Source: Pseudobdellovibrionaceae bacterium (GTDB lineage: Bacteria; Bdellovibrionota; FAC87; UBA2466; JACKAF01). From it: DNA of 64,000 nt. Made by a program: the position numbers and the translations under genes. The notes under the pieces were generated by a model that was given only the letters and a program-made list of their open reading frames with translations, made no database searches and was not told the DNA's origin. Positions 33,373-41,645 of this stretch are shown here, one piece after another. Where the stretch lies: assembly GCA_020635235.1 (NCBI GenBank), contig JACKAF010000002.1, positions 496,001 through 560,000 on the forward strand, written 5' to 3'. How positions within the stretch are numbered: the stretch's first letter is position 1; each line of letters begins with the position of its first letter.

Positions 33373-34460
33373 TGTGCGCGAGCCATTCTAAACTCCAACT
33401 TCGCAACTTTCAATTCCGCTTTTAGATAGAGCATGTGGCGCCGCGACTGGGCCTGCATGCTTGCCTTGAGCTTACGGTAATCTTCTTTGAGCGTGCGCAT
33501 TCGGGCTTGGGCTTCTTCCATCTTGGTTTTGAGGGCGTTGATGGTTTCGACCGGCACGCCGCGGCTGAGGAGTTGTTTTTGTTGCTGAGCCAAACGGGCC
33601 CGAAAGATTTCCCAATTCGAAACCCGCTTCAAGCGGTACGCAAGGCCCAGGAAGGCAAGGGACTGGATCCACCATTTGGTAGGGTCCCACTGCCACCACC
33701 GCACACCGTTGCGGTAATCCGAAGCAAAACGGTGATGAAAATTGTGGTAGCCCTCGCCACAGGTGAATAACGCCATGAAAAAGTTATCCTTGGCGGAATT
33801 CTTATCATTGTACGGTTGCTTTCCGATCATATGGCAGAGCGAATTGATCAGAAAGGTGCAATGCTGAGTAAAGACAATGCGTAACACGCCACCGATAATC
33901 AGCCCGCCCCAAGGGTTGCCCATCGCCCAGCCTACCAGGGTGGGAAAGCCAAAGCTCATAAACATGGCGAGCGGGTAGTAATGACGGTGCTGCCACATAA
34001 TAGCTTTGTCAGCGAGCAAGTCTGGAGAGAACTTGTCCTTATAAATCGGGTCGTCTTTTACGAAAAGCCAACCGATGTGGGCGTAGAAAAAACCTTTTTT
34101 GATGCTGTAGGGATCGGAATTCGTATCCACTTCACGGTGGTGGCGCCGGTGATCGGACGCCCACTGAAGTACTGAGCCTTGAACGGCACCCGCACCCACA
34201 ATCAGATAAAACCACTTAACGATCGGGCTGACGTCGTAGCTCCGGTGCGCAAAGAGGCGGTGGTAGCCGGCGGTTACCGCTAAGTTGGTAAGCATCGCGT
34301 AGCTGAAGAAGAATACCACTAGTCCCCAGCTCAAACCGTACAAGGAAACGTGGATCGGTGTGAGCGTGAATGCAGCCAGCGGAGTACCAATAAGAAAGAG
34401 GGTATTGGGCCAATCTACTTTCTTGTACCAGGGCTGCTTTATCGATTCCGTGTGCTGCAT
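33312..34460 (-). CDS. Fatty acid desaturase (acyl-CoA delta-9 type)
   Basis: A 382-residue membrane desaturase starts at ATG 34460 behind GGAG. The three histidine boxes that hold the di-iron centre are all present: HRLFAH, HRRHH and HNFHH. The hydrophobic pairs between them are in place. A C-terminal extension of about 90 residues is a charged coiled coil (INALKTKMEEAQARMRTLKE), unusual for the family. It probably introduces a double bond into acyl chains in the inner membrane. It heads an operon with TPM and HAD genes and is divergent from a LysR gene at 34684, a likely regulator. Confidence 0.92.
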   Translation of the reverse strand: MQHTESIKQPWYKKVDWPNTLFLIGTPLAAFTLTPIHVSLYGLSWGLVVFFFSYAMLTNLAVTAGYHRLFAHRSYDVSPIVKWFYLIVGAGAVQGSVLQWASDHRRHHREVDTNSDPYSIKKGFFYAHIGWLFVKDDPIYKDKFSPDLLADKAIMWQHRHYYPLAMFMSFGFPTLVGWAMGNPWGGLIIGGVLRIVFTQHCTFLINSLCHMIGKQPYNDKNSAKDNFFMALFTCGEGYHNFHHRFASDYRNGVRWWQWDPTKWWIQSLAFLGLAYRLKRVSNWEIFRARLAQQQKQLLSRGVPVETINALKTKMEEAQARMRTLKEDYRKLKASMQAQSRRHMLYLKAELKVAKLEFRMARAQWGAYFKTFKAVPAVSTVGY

Positions 34461-34637
34461 TAAAGACTCCTTCGAGGATGCGGTATAGCGCACTTCACTA
34501 TAATCCTTAGGGAATATAGCCGCTCAAAAACCGCCGTCAATGCGCGAATGGCCCATTTTCCGCGGACCAAACGCCCTTTTTAAAATATACCTGAGAAGGA
34601 CGTATTCGGCTGCAGCGGTGTGATGGAGCAGGGCGCA

Positions 34638-34675
34638 GATAATCGTTGAATAAAAGAAAAGGATCCTCGATTATC
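34638..34675. promoter_or_regulatory. Inverted repeat GATAATCG-N22-CGATTATC before a LysR gene
   Basis: Perfect 8-bp arms at 34638-34645 and 34668-34675 sit directly upstream of the LysR start at 34684. ATCGTT follows in both arms, so the site also reads as a near-direct repeat. It is a plausible autoregulatory site that could also govern the divergent desaturase operon. Confidence 0.45.
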
Positions 34676-34683
34676 GTTAACTA

Positions 34684-35571
34684 ATGGATGCGACGCGTCT
34701 AAAATATTTCACCACTGTCGCGCAAACGGGTAGTTTGCGAGCTGCCTCGGAGCTGCTTCACCTTTCTCCCGCCGCGCTTTCTAAAGCGATCAAATTGCTG
34801 GAGCATGAAATAGGGGTACCGTTGCTTACCCCCGCCGGCCGAGGCGTGATGCTGACCGATCGCGGCCGCGAGCTTGCAAGGAGGGCGAGTCCATTATTGG
34901 AGAATTTGGACCGCTTATCAGAAGACCTGCGCGCTGACAGGGAAACGGAAACTCCGATTCGAATCGGCTCCTTTGAAGTTTTTACGACCTATTTTGTCGG
35001 TGTGCTTGCGAAGGAGTTCCTCCTAGATGTTCCTCTTTTGGTGCGAGAGCTTGTTCCCGGGGAGATGGAGCGCGCGCTTGAAAACCACGAAGTGGATTTG
35101 GGGATCACGTACGTGCCGATTCCTAGCCAGCACCTAGATTTTTTGAAGGTGACAGTGCTCGAAATGGGTCTCTACTCAAAGAAGGGGCAGTTTGCCGGAG
35201 TGTCTTTTGAGAAGATCCCGTTTGCGATCCCGGCGCACCCGGTGCAAGGGGCGCCAAGCAAGGTAAAAGGCCTCGACGGTTGGCCGGAAGATAAGGTGCC
35301 ACGTTTTGTACGTTACCGCGTGGACATGATGGAGACTGCAATGGAGCTCTGCCGGCAGGGGCTTGCGGCGGCGTATTTGCCCCGCTTTGTTGTGGATCTG
35401 CACAACCGCACCACGAGCCGAGAGTATCGTCTGGAGGCGATGCCGTTGCCCCCTAAACTTAGCGATAACAAGCACGCCGTCTATCTCATCAAACGGAAGA
35501 CGGACCTAGAATCCTCGACCGCGCGCAAGCTCGCCAAAGCGTTGCGGGTGCTCTGCCGCCCGAGCGTCTAG
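34684..35571 (+). CDS. LysR-family transcriptional regulator
   Basis: A 295-residue LTTR with N-terminal winged HTH (MDATRLKYFTTVAQTGSLRA, then SELLHLSPAALSKAIKLLEHE) and a substrate-binding effector domain. It is divergent from the desaturase-TPM-HAD operon across 223 bp that contain an 8-bp inverted repeat. Control of membrane-lipid unsaturation is an inference from position only. No strong ribosome-binding site precedes the ATG. Confidence 0.92.
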   Translation: MDATRLKYFTTVAQTGSLRAASELLHLSPAALSKAIKLLEHEIGVPLLTPAGRGVMLTDRGRELARRASPLLENLDRLSEDLRADRETETPIRIGSFEVFTTYFVGVLAKEFLLDVPLLVRELVPGEMERALENHEVDLGITYVPIPSQHLDFLKVTVLEMGLYSKKGQFAGVSFEKIPFAIPAHPVQGAPSKVKGLDGWPEDKVPRFVRYRVDMMETAMELCRQGLAAAYLPRFVVDLHNRTTSREYRLEAMPLPPKLSDNKHAVYLIKRKTDLESSTARKLAKALRVLCRPSV

Positions 35572-35663
35572 ACCAACGGATAAAGTCGTAAATATAGGCG
35601 CTTAGACAAGTGTGCGGAGGCCCACATTTCCCGCACATTTCTTTAATAAAGTGGAGACTATTC

Positions 35664-36800
35664 ATGAAAACCTATAGAACGTCATTTCTCTGGTTAGTTG
35701 TATTGGCTCTTTATTTCGTGAGCGACTTCGCCTTCGGGGAGTTGCCGCCGCGGGGACCTGGGCGATCCTTGTTATGGGCCTTCTACGATAATTATGCTGC
35801 TTGCTACACGTGGGCGGCCGCCTACGGCGGGGAAGATGGGAACCGCAACCCGGTCGTGGAGGAAGAGGACTCCCGTGGGTGTCGAGTGGATCCGCGCCGT
35901 GATACGGATTTTTGCCGCTTTTCTTTTCGGCGGGAAGTGGATGGCATTTGCCCTACCTATTATTTTCAGTCAGCCAATCTTCATCCCAGCAAGCGCCGAG
36001 CCCCTTCCAATCGGGCGACCTTTGATTTTGATATCCGACCGCGGGACGGGATCCCAACTTTCAGATTACACAATGACGGTCGCGGTGAGCGCGATCTTGC
36101 CGACAGCTGCCGCCGGCAGTCAGAGTTGAGCGTATCTTTTTTTGAAGCCCCTCTGAGTAGCCAGTTTGTGACAGATCGAAACGGCGATCCGTATACGCTG
36201 AACGACTACACCGCACTGAATTTGTATTTCGAAGCACGCATCGTGACGCGAAAATCCAAGTGCGACAAAGCGGAGGATCAGATAGCCATCTTCAAGCCTT
36301 CCGTATTGGTCGATTATTACGACAATGCCGGGAACAACCGGGGAATGAATGCATTAATTTTCAATCTGGCACCTATAGCGGGCAGATACCACGGTCCCGG
36401 GGAACAGTTTCCGCCACTTCCGGAAGTTCGTCTTTACGACAAGGATTGCCAGCACAACGAGTTCGATCGTTCGGTGTGTACCGTGCATATCGACATGAGT
36501 ATGATGAAGGTAACGCCCATCGGGTATACTGGCGCTTACAAGCCCGATAAGTGGAATCGTTATCAGGTCGATTTGATACCATTGTTCCGACGCTATGGTG
36601 CGATTCGACACTACCAAAACAAAAGCTATCAGCTGATGCGGCCGCATGGTGGGGTTCCCGTTATGAGGGGCCAGCTGCGGGCGCTTCAATTCATTGCTAC
36701 CCAGCAGGGCGGGCTCAGCTCCGCTTTCGTGCGCAAGATCAACCTGCGTGGCGCGCGACGGGTTCCTTCGGCTTCCTTCTCAGATCCAGTCGTACAATAA
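35664..36800 (+). CDS. Secreted protein of unknown function
   Basis: A 378-residue protein starts at ATG 35664 behind GGAG, with a signal peptide (MKTYRTSFLWLVVLALYFVS, then DFAFG). The mature part is rich in Arg, Tyr and Asp with several Cys (RGCRVDPR, DFCRFSF, GICPTYYF, KDCQHNEF, SVCTVHI). It is predicted to be beta-rich and ends without a membrane anchor. I do not recognise the family. It is 194 bp upstream of the precursor-peptide operon and may be a separate unit. Confidence 0.7.
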   Translation: MKTYRTSFLWLVVLALYFVSDFAFGELPPRGPGRSLLWAFYDNYAACYTWAAAYGGEDGNRNPVVEEEDSRGCRVDPRRDTDFCRFSFRREVDGICPTYYFQSANLHPSKRRAPSNRATFDFDIRPRDGIPTFRLHNDGRGERDLADSCRRQSELSVSFFEAPLSSQFVTDRNGDPYTLNDYTALNLYFEARIVTRKSKCDKAEDQIAIFKPSVLVDYYDNAGNNRGMNALIFNLAPIAGRYHGPGEQFPPLPEVRLYDKDCQHNEFDRSVCTVHIDMSMMKVTPIGYTGAYKPDKWNRYQVDLIPLFRRYGAIRHYQNKSYQLMRPHGGVPVMRGQLRALQFIATQQGGLSSAFVRKINLRGARRVPSASFSDPVVQ

Positions 36801-36818
36801 ATCCCTGATATTGCTGAG

Positions 36819-36932
36819 ATGCGACGAAATCTCACTATTGAGACTTTTGAACGCTATCTCAAGTTTGAAACAAATATTCCTGAGAAACTAGCGCTTGAGC
36901 GAGCGTCGGTAGGCTTGGTATCAAGTACCTAG
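36819..36932 (+). CDS. Possible 37-residue leader peptide or precursor
   Basis: ATG 36819 opens a 37-codon frame that starts MRRNLTIETFERYLKFETNI, continues PEKLALERASVGL and stops at TAG 36932. The composition (amphipathic, charged helix) looks peptide-like, but the ribosome-binding site is weak (GAG). One copy of the TTGGTATCAA repeat falls in its last codons, so it may instead be untranslated promoter DNA. Confidence 0.3.
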   Translation: MRRNLTIETFERYLKFETNIPEKLALERASVGLVSST

Positions 36933-36956
36933 GCGTGTCCCGAACGTTGGTATCAA
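36915..36956. repeat. Two direct repeats TTGGTATCAA, 32 bp apart
   Basis: Identical decamers at 36915-36924 and 36947-36956 are spaced 32 bp start to start, three helical turns, so both face the same side of DNA. The second runs into the palindrome TCAATATTGA (36953-36962). They end 39 bp before the precursor peptide gene and may bind the regulator of this operon. Confidence 0.5.
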
Positions 36957-36994
36957 TATTGAATAAGAAAATCTTGTCAATTGAGGGAGGTAAA

Positions 36995-37207
36995 ATGGAT
37001 CCAAAAAAATGGTTGGTTGGAATCTCTGCAATGAGCCTTTCAGTGGTTTGTGCCGCTGAGGCGGTAGCGCTTCCGTCGGCTACGGCACATGCCGTTGTCG
37101 ATGCCGTGGCAAGCCATGCGGATGTTTCTTCTGACATGCTTTACTTGATCGCCAACCTGAAGCCGGAAGCACCGGTGGATATATCGTTTAAGGACGCAGT
37201 TCTGTAG
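36995..37207 (+). CDS. Candidate modified-peptide precursor (70 aa)
   Basis: ATG 36995 follows GGGAGG with ideal spacing and encodes 70 residues. The N-terminal part (MDPKKWLVGISAMSLSVVCA) is hydrophobic and could be a Sec signal or a helical leader. The rest is an alanine-rich helix followed by HADVSSDMLYLIAN (41-54) and the C-terminal PVDISFKDAVL. The next gene, 9 nt downstream, encodes an HExxH protein that resembles peptide beta-hydroxylases acting on ribosomal peptides. Small size, position and motif sharing with that enzyme make it a good RiPP-like precursor candidate. A simple secreted small protein is the alternative. Confidence 0.55.
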   Translation: MDPKKWLVGISAMSLSVVCAAEAVALPSATAHAVVDAVASHADVSSDMLYLIANLKPEAPVDISFKDAVL

Positions 37208-37216
37208 GCGGTATTT

Positions 37217-38191
37217 GTGTTGAGATCACAATGGGTAATGGGAAGAGAGGCCGCGCAACGCTTTGGCGTACTGGCCTCGCTCCTACTCCCACTCAAGTTG
37301 AAAAACGCCAATGAAAAGGGGAGCGCGGCAAGTGCCTACTCGCCGTGGCTTCCCTTGGCGGGCGAAGTGAGCGGGACGCGGTTACACGAAATGTCCGTGT
37401 CCCAACGCGGGCCCGGGATTCGTCCCGTTCTGGATATGGAATACCTGACCCTGCTTTCTGCCAAGTTGAGAGAGGGAACGGACCGCCCGTTGGGCCGCAT
37501 CACCCACGTAGACATTTCGTCCGACATTCTGTTGGATTCTACGCTTTATCCTTCCATTGCCGAACTGGTACCGCCAAGTGCTGAACTTCTTTTGGAAGTG
37601 ATGCCGTGGTTGAGCGGACTTAGTGAGCAGCTGGGTTTCGAAGTGTTTCCGATTAGCCACTACCGCGATGGCAAGCCCTGGAAACGGGGCTTTTCTCATG
37701 TAGATCATCTCGGGGCAATCTTTCTTAGTTTTCAGTACCGATTTGAGGGAAGTTCCACCGCGCATGCGCGCGCCGAATTGGCGGTGGATCTGGCCCATGA
37801 GATCGGACACCAGGTCATGATGATTTACCAGCATTCGGATTCCATCATCGAGGGAGATCCGGATAGCCTTGTGTATTCCTCTGTACGTCAAACGCTACGG
37901 CCCGCAATCATGGCGATGCACGCGGCGATGGCGATGGCTTACATGATGGAGGCCTGCGCCGGTATTTTGAAGAGTGCGCAAACTTCTTCCGCCGAAAAGC
38001 TTTATGCTGCCGAGAGCCTTTCTCGGTTTTCTGAACACCAACCCATGGGCCTGCGATCCTTGCGCCAATGTGCTCGGTTTACCAAAGTGGGCGAGGCCAT
38101 CCTTTCTGAATTTGAAGCGCACGCGAACGACATCTTTGAAAGGGGGGACTACGGCGCAACTAGCGTTGGGGAAAGTGTTGGTTATGCTTAG
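37217..38191 (+). CDS. HExxH protein resembling aKG-HExxH-type peptide beta-hydroxylases
   Basis: This 324-residue protein starts at GTG 37217 (AGGCGG 5 nt upstream), or at TTG 37220 or ATG 37238. The metal motif DLAHEIGHQV is at 191-200. It is followed by DPDSLVYSSVRQTLRPAIMA and MHAAMAMAYMMEACAGIL, which resemble the YSPxR-x2-PRP...H-x-A-x(2)-x-A segment of the HEXXH peptide-modification family. Members hydroxylate side chains of ribosomally made peptides. Residues 97-105 (HVDISSDIL) closely match HADVSSDML in the small upstream peptide. It overlaps the next gene by 8 bp. A plain zinc peptidase is an alternative. Confidence 0.6.
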   Translation: MLRSQWVMGREAAQRFGVLASLLLPLKLKNANEKGSAASAYSPWLPLAGEVSGTRLHEMSVSQRGPGIRPVLDMEYLTLLSAKLREGTDRPLGRITHVDISSDILLDSTLYPSIAELVPPSAELLLEVMPWLSGLSEQLGFEVFPISHYRDGKPWKRGFSHVDHLGAIFLSFQYRFEGSSTAHARAELAVDLAHEIGHQVMMIYQHSDSIIEGDPDSLVYSSVRQTLRPAIMAMHAAMAMAYMMEACAGILKSAQTSSAEKLYAAESLSRFSEHQPMGLRSLRQCARFTKVGEAILSEFEAHANDIFERGDYGATSVGESVGYA

Positions 38192-39686
38192 GCTGCTGTG
38201 CTTCTCGGCTCTTCTGTTCGCCACGGCGCACGCCGCTCCTCTGAAAGTTCGAGTTTCGTGCGACGGAAGACTCCCTTACGATCCCGAAACCAAGGGATTT
38301 GCCCAAATCAGTTTTCAGAACGCTGTGCTGGGGCGCTTGCTGCGCCTCAATGAACAACACCAGATCGTGCCGGTGCTTTTGGAGGAGGCCTATTGGGACT
38401 ACGCGAACCAAGCTTATGTCCTCCGTTTGCCAGCCGGCCTGAAGTTTTCCAATGGACGAAGCGCGGTGGCCGAAGATTTGGATTTTAGTCTGGTCCGCTT
38501 TTTTCTGACCGAGGGAAGGGCGGATCCCGTTGCTTTTTTGCGTGGCATTGTGGGAGTGGAGGCGCTCAAAAAGGGGACGCCTTACAAGCCGTGGCAGGTG
38601 AGCGGCATCGCCAAGGTAGACGAAAGAACCGTGCGAGTTCGGCTAAAAGATCGGGATCCCTCGTTTCTATTTGGACTCACGCTTGGTTGGGTCTCGCTTG
38701 TACCTATCGAAGCACTTTCTGACAATTACGTGACTTGGAAAAAGTACCCTGTGGGGGCGGGGCCCTACGCTGTCGTTTCAGACTGTGGAAGGAAGAGTTG
38801 CCTGCTGTTGAAAGCGCGTTCCGGAACGGCTTATTCGGGACCTCCGTCGGTCCAGTTTATTTCGGATCCTGATGCCTCTGTGGATTTGGTGGGCTTTACC
38901 CCCGAGCCGTCGGGAAAGTACCGAAAGGTTTTTGGAGAAGGTCCGGTGGGTTTTACGGGTATTTTTTTCAACTATAAATCTGCCCTCGCGCGCGACCCGA
39001 ATTTTAGAAGAGCGCTTTCGCTAGCAATTGATCGCGAGGCCCTCGTTCGTGGTGAAGCGGGAATGAAGCCCCTCTACGAAATTCTGACCTCAAATTTCAT
39101 CGGCCGTTTGAAACTCAGCGAATCGTCGCAGATCGCCGAGGCCAAACGACTTCTGACGAAGATCCCAAAATCTCTTTTGAACGGACCCATCCGGGCGTTT
39201 GGTTTTTCGGCCCGAAGCCAGGTACAAGGCTTCGAGAAGCACGTACTCGAAAAGCTTCAAGCCCAATGGAAAAGAGTGGGGCTGAATGTTGAGTTTGTGG
39301 CCTCTACTGAACCCCTGTTTGGGGACAAAGATCAGGTGACTGTTTTCAGAGTGGATGAACGGGGCACCGGCTTTGCCGATCCCCTGCCGGTCTTTTATGC
39401 CTTTTATTCAGGCTACCTTTCACGCCTGTTCCCACCCGGGGAAGCGGAGTTCGGCAAACTTCTGGACGCAGCGAGTGCCGCTCCTGGCCTGGCTGAAAAG
39501 GCCACGCGGGTAGAGGCGGTTTCGCGTTATTTTGCAGACAAGCGCTACGCGCTTCCACTATATGAAAAGCGTCTGGCTTTTTGGTTGCAACCGGGGCGCG
39601 TTGCCAGTCTTGGAAAACAGCAGGGTGTGGGGCTCGATGTAACTACCGTGCGGCTTGCCGCAGGGATGAACGAGCGGAGCGAGTGA
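38184..39686 (+). CDS. Family-5 extracellular solute-binding (peptide-binding) protein
   Basis: This 500-residue protein starts at ATG 38184 inside the HExxH gene and has a signal peptide (MLRLLCFSALLFATAHAA). The SBP_bac_5 fold is recognisable: QAYVLRLPAGLKFSNGRSAV, VSGIAKVDERTVRVRLKDRD, YPVGAGPYAVVS and FRRALSLAIDREALV. These proteins bind oligopeptides in the periplasm. No OppB/C/D/F permease is encoded nearby, so it may serve as a sensor partner for the histidine kinase two genes downstream. Its stop overlaps the next start (TGATG). Confidence 0.88.
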   Translation: MLRLLCFSALLFATAHAAPLKVRVSCDGRLPYDPETKGFAQISFQNAVLGRLLRLNEQHQIVPVLLEEAYWDYANQAYVLRLPAGLKFSNGRSAVAEDLDFSLVRFFLTEGRADPVAFLRGIVGVEALKKGTPYKPWQVSGIAKVDERTVRVRLKDRDPSFLFGLTLGWVSLVPIEALSDNYVTWKKYPVGAGPYAVVSDCGRKSCLLLKARSGTAYSGPPSVQFISDPDASVDLVGFTPEPSGKYRKVFGEGPVGFTGIFFNYKSALARDPNFRRALSLAIDREALVRGEAGMKPLYEILTSNFIGRLKLSESSQIAEAKRLLTKIPKSLLNGPIRAFGFSARSQVQGFEKHVLEKLQAQWKRVGLNVEFVASTEPLFGDKDQVTVFRVDERGTGFADPLPVFYAFYSGYLSRLFPPGEAEFGKLLDAASAAPGLAEKATRVEAVSRYFADKRYALPLYEKRLAFWLQPGRVASLGKQQGVGLDVTTVRLAAGMNERSE

Positions 39687-40174
39687 TGAAGAAAATTTGT
39701 TTTGCTGTATTGCTCTTGTTACCCTTGGCGCTGCAGGCCGTTGATGGGGACCAGGACACACGTTGTCGGGAGGAAGTTGTGGGACCGTTTGAAACGCATT
39801 TTAGCCGGTTTTTGGAGGCGGTACGGACGCGAGATTGGAAAATCTTCAACGAGTACCTGGATCCGGAGACTGACATTATTGCGATCTTACCCGACGGCAA
39901 GATTCACAAAGGCTACGAAGCCTTTCTAGAAACACAAAAAGGCTACTTCTCCGGGAAAACGGGCGTTTTCACCTACAAAATTCAAACGGTGGAGGAGTCT
40001 GGCGAGATCGGTTTTGGCAGTATCGACGCGACATATGAGGACGTTGGGGCGGACGGGGTGCGTTTCCGCCTGACACTCTATATTAGCTTTGTCTTCAAAA
40101 AGAGACAGAGCGGTGGGTGGTACATGATCCACGATCAAAATGCGCTAAGGGGAAAAGAGCTATTGGATGAATAA
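39686..40174 (+). CDS. Secreted SnoaL/DUF4440-like (NTF2 fold) protein
   Basis: A 162-residue protein starts at ATG 39686 with a signal peptide (MKKICFAVLLLLPLALQAVD). The mature domain has the NTF2-fold pattern: FSRFLEAVRTRDWKIFNEYL, then DIIAILPDGKIHKGYEAFLE, and WYMIHDQNAL near the end. Such folds bind small hydrophobic ligands or act as enzymes such as isomerases and hydrolases. Co-translation with the peptide-binding protein and kinase suggests periplasmic ligand handling. Function is not established. Confidence 0.78.
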   Translation: MKKICFAVLLLLPLALQAVDGDQDTRCREEVVGPFETHFSRFLEAVRTRDWKIFNEYLDPETDIIAILPDGKIHKGYEAFLETQKGYFSGKTGVFTYKIQTVEESGEIGFGSIDATYEDVGADGVRFRLTLYISFVFKKRQSGGWYMIHDQNALRGKELLDE

Positions 40175-41618
40175 TCAGGGAAATAATTCTATTTCCAGTG
40201 AAGTCGAGCGTGTTTCGCGGCGGATGGCGTTTCGATTCGCGCTGTTTTTGGGCCTAGTCGTCATTGTGGGCTGGCCACTTGTTTGGTTTGCGAGCCTAAG
40301 AAACGAAATCCATACGGTACTCGCGGCAGTCAACTCCGCCCTGTCCAACCTCGTGGTACTCGGGGACACCTTCCAAATTAACGCGTTTTTGGATTCTCTC
40401 AAGACGGGCGGTATCATGGACGACTACGTTCTGCGTGATATTCGTACTGGCCTATGGATTACCAGTTCGCTTTCCGATCCGACGGAAATCCTGCACCCAG
40501 GCTTTTCTTTTTCGCACGGTTCATTGGCGTGGGTGAGCGCGCAGAGCGTGAACCAGGGAACTCAAGCCATCGCGGAGCTGACCTTAAGGCGGGTAATCCC
40601 GTTTTCCTCGCTCTTAGCGGGACCCCTCGTTTTTGCGGTCCTTTGGTTTCCTATCGATCGGCTTATCCGCTTGCAGCTGAGACGTTTCTCGAAACGCCTG
40701 GTGACTCCGATTCAGGAGTTTAGTTCCGCTCTCCAGCGCATTGATGCCTTGGGCGAGTCCGAAATCGAAAGCGTGCGCCGTCTAAATTTGGAGTTTAGGG
40801 AACTCTCGGAAGTGCAGGAGTCTTTTTGCTCGATGTTCGATGTCGTTCGGATTGCAGAACAAAGAGAGCGCGAATTGCAGACGGAGAACAAGCTCGGGAA
40901 ACTGGCCAGGCAGGTTGCGCACGATGTGCGTTCTCCGCTAGCGGCACTCAAAATGGCGGTGGGGCATTTGGAAAGCTCCCCAGCGTTGGCCGCCGAGATT
41001 ATTCGCTCGGCGACAGATCGCATCACTTCGATTGCACGGGATCTTACAGAAAGAAAAGAGTCGACGCTATCCCATCTGCCCGTCTCCCGGCCCCTTCAAC
41101 GGGTGGTGGAGCAGATCGTCAGCGAGAAAGAGCTGCAGCACCGAGATAAGGGCGGCATCCATTTTCATCTCGATCTTCCGGAGGAATTTGAATGGACGTC
41201 TGCACTGTTGCCGGAAACGGCTCTACTGAGAGTGCTTTCAAATCTTATTGATAATGCGGTAGAGGCGCTGGACCGCAGCGGCAATATCGAGGTGAGCGGC
41301 CGGGTAGCCAGCGGGACAGAATCGATTATTTCCATCCGGGATAGCGGGAAGGGCATCCCTGAAGGCCTCTTGCCGCACTTGATGCAGAAGGGAGCCACCT
41401 TTGGAAAGAAGCACGGCTCGGGCCTCGGGTTGTTTCACGCTCGCGAGACCTTGGAAAAAAATGGCGGCTCCATCGAAATCACTTCCGAACTAGGAAAAGG
41501 GACGGTGGTGAGTATCGCTTTTCCCGCGGTTGCTGTGCAGTCGGAAATGGTTTGCAAATTTCCGCGAGTGGTATCTGATACACCGGCCACGATTGCCCAC
41601 GGCGCTTTCCACGCCTAA
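40167..41618 (+). CDS. Sensor histidine kinase
   Basis: A 483-residue membrane kinase starts at ATG 40167, overlapping the previous stop by 8 bp. One helix at about 25-45 and another near 150-170 flank a periplasmic domain of about 100 residues. A coiled linker leads to the HisKA H-box RQVAHDVRSPLAALK, N-box NLIDNAVEAL, G1 RDSGKGIP and G2 HGSGLGLFHA. The catalytic set is complete. No response regulator is adjacent. As the last gene of the coupled operon it may sense a product of the system, for example a modified peptide presented by the binding protein. Confidence 0.93.
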   Translation: MNNQGNNSISSEVERVSRRMAFRFALFLGLVVIVGWPLVWFASLRNEIHTVLAAVNSALSNLVVLGDTFQINAFLDSLKTGGIMDDYVLRDIRTGLWITSSLSDPTEILHPGFSFSHGSLAWVSAQSVNQGTQAIAELTLRRVIPFSSLLAGPLVFAVLWFPIDRLIRLQLRRFSKRLVTPIQEFSSALQRIDALGESEIESVRRLNLEFRELSEVQESFCSMFDVVRIAEQRERELQTENKLGKLARQVAHDVRSPLAALKMAVGHLESSPALAAEIIRSATDRITSIARDLTERKESTLSHLPVSRPLQRVVEQIVSEKELQHRDKGGIHFHLDLPEEFEWTSALLPETALLRVLSNLIDNAVEALDRSGNIEVSGRVASGTESIISIRDSGKGIPEGLLPHLMQKGATFGKKHGSGLGLFHARETLEKNGGSIEITSELGKGTVVSIAFPAVAVQSEMVCKFPRVVSDTPATIAHGAFHA

Positions 41619-41645
41619 CTTCTCCCAAAACGCTAGACCTCTTGG

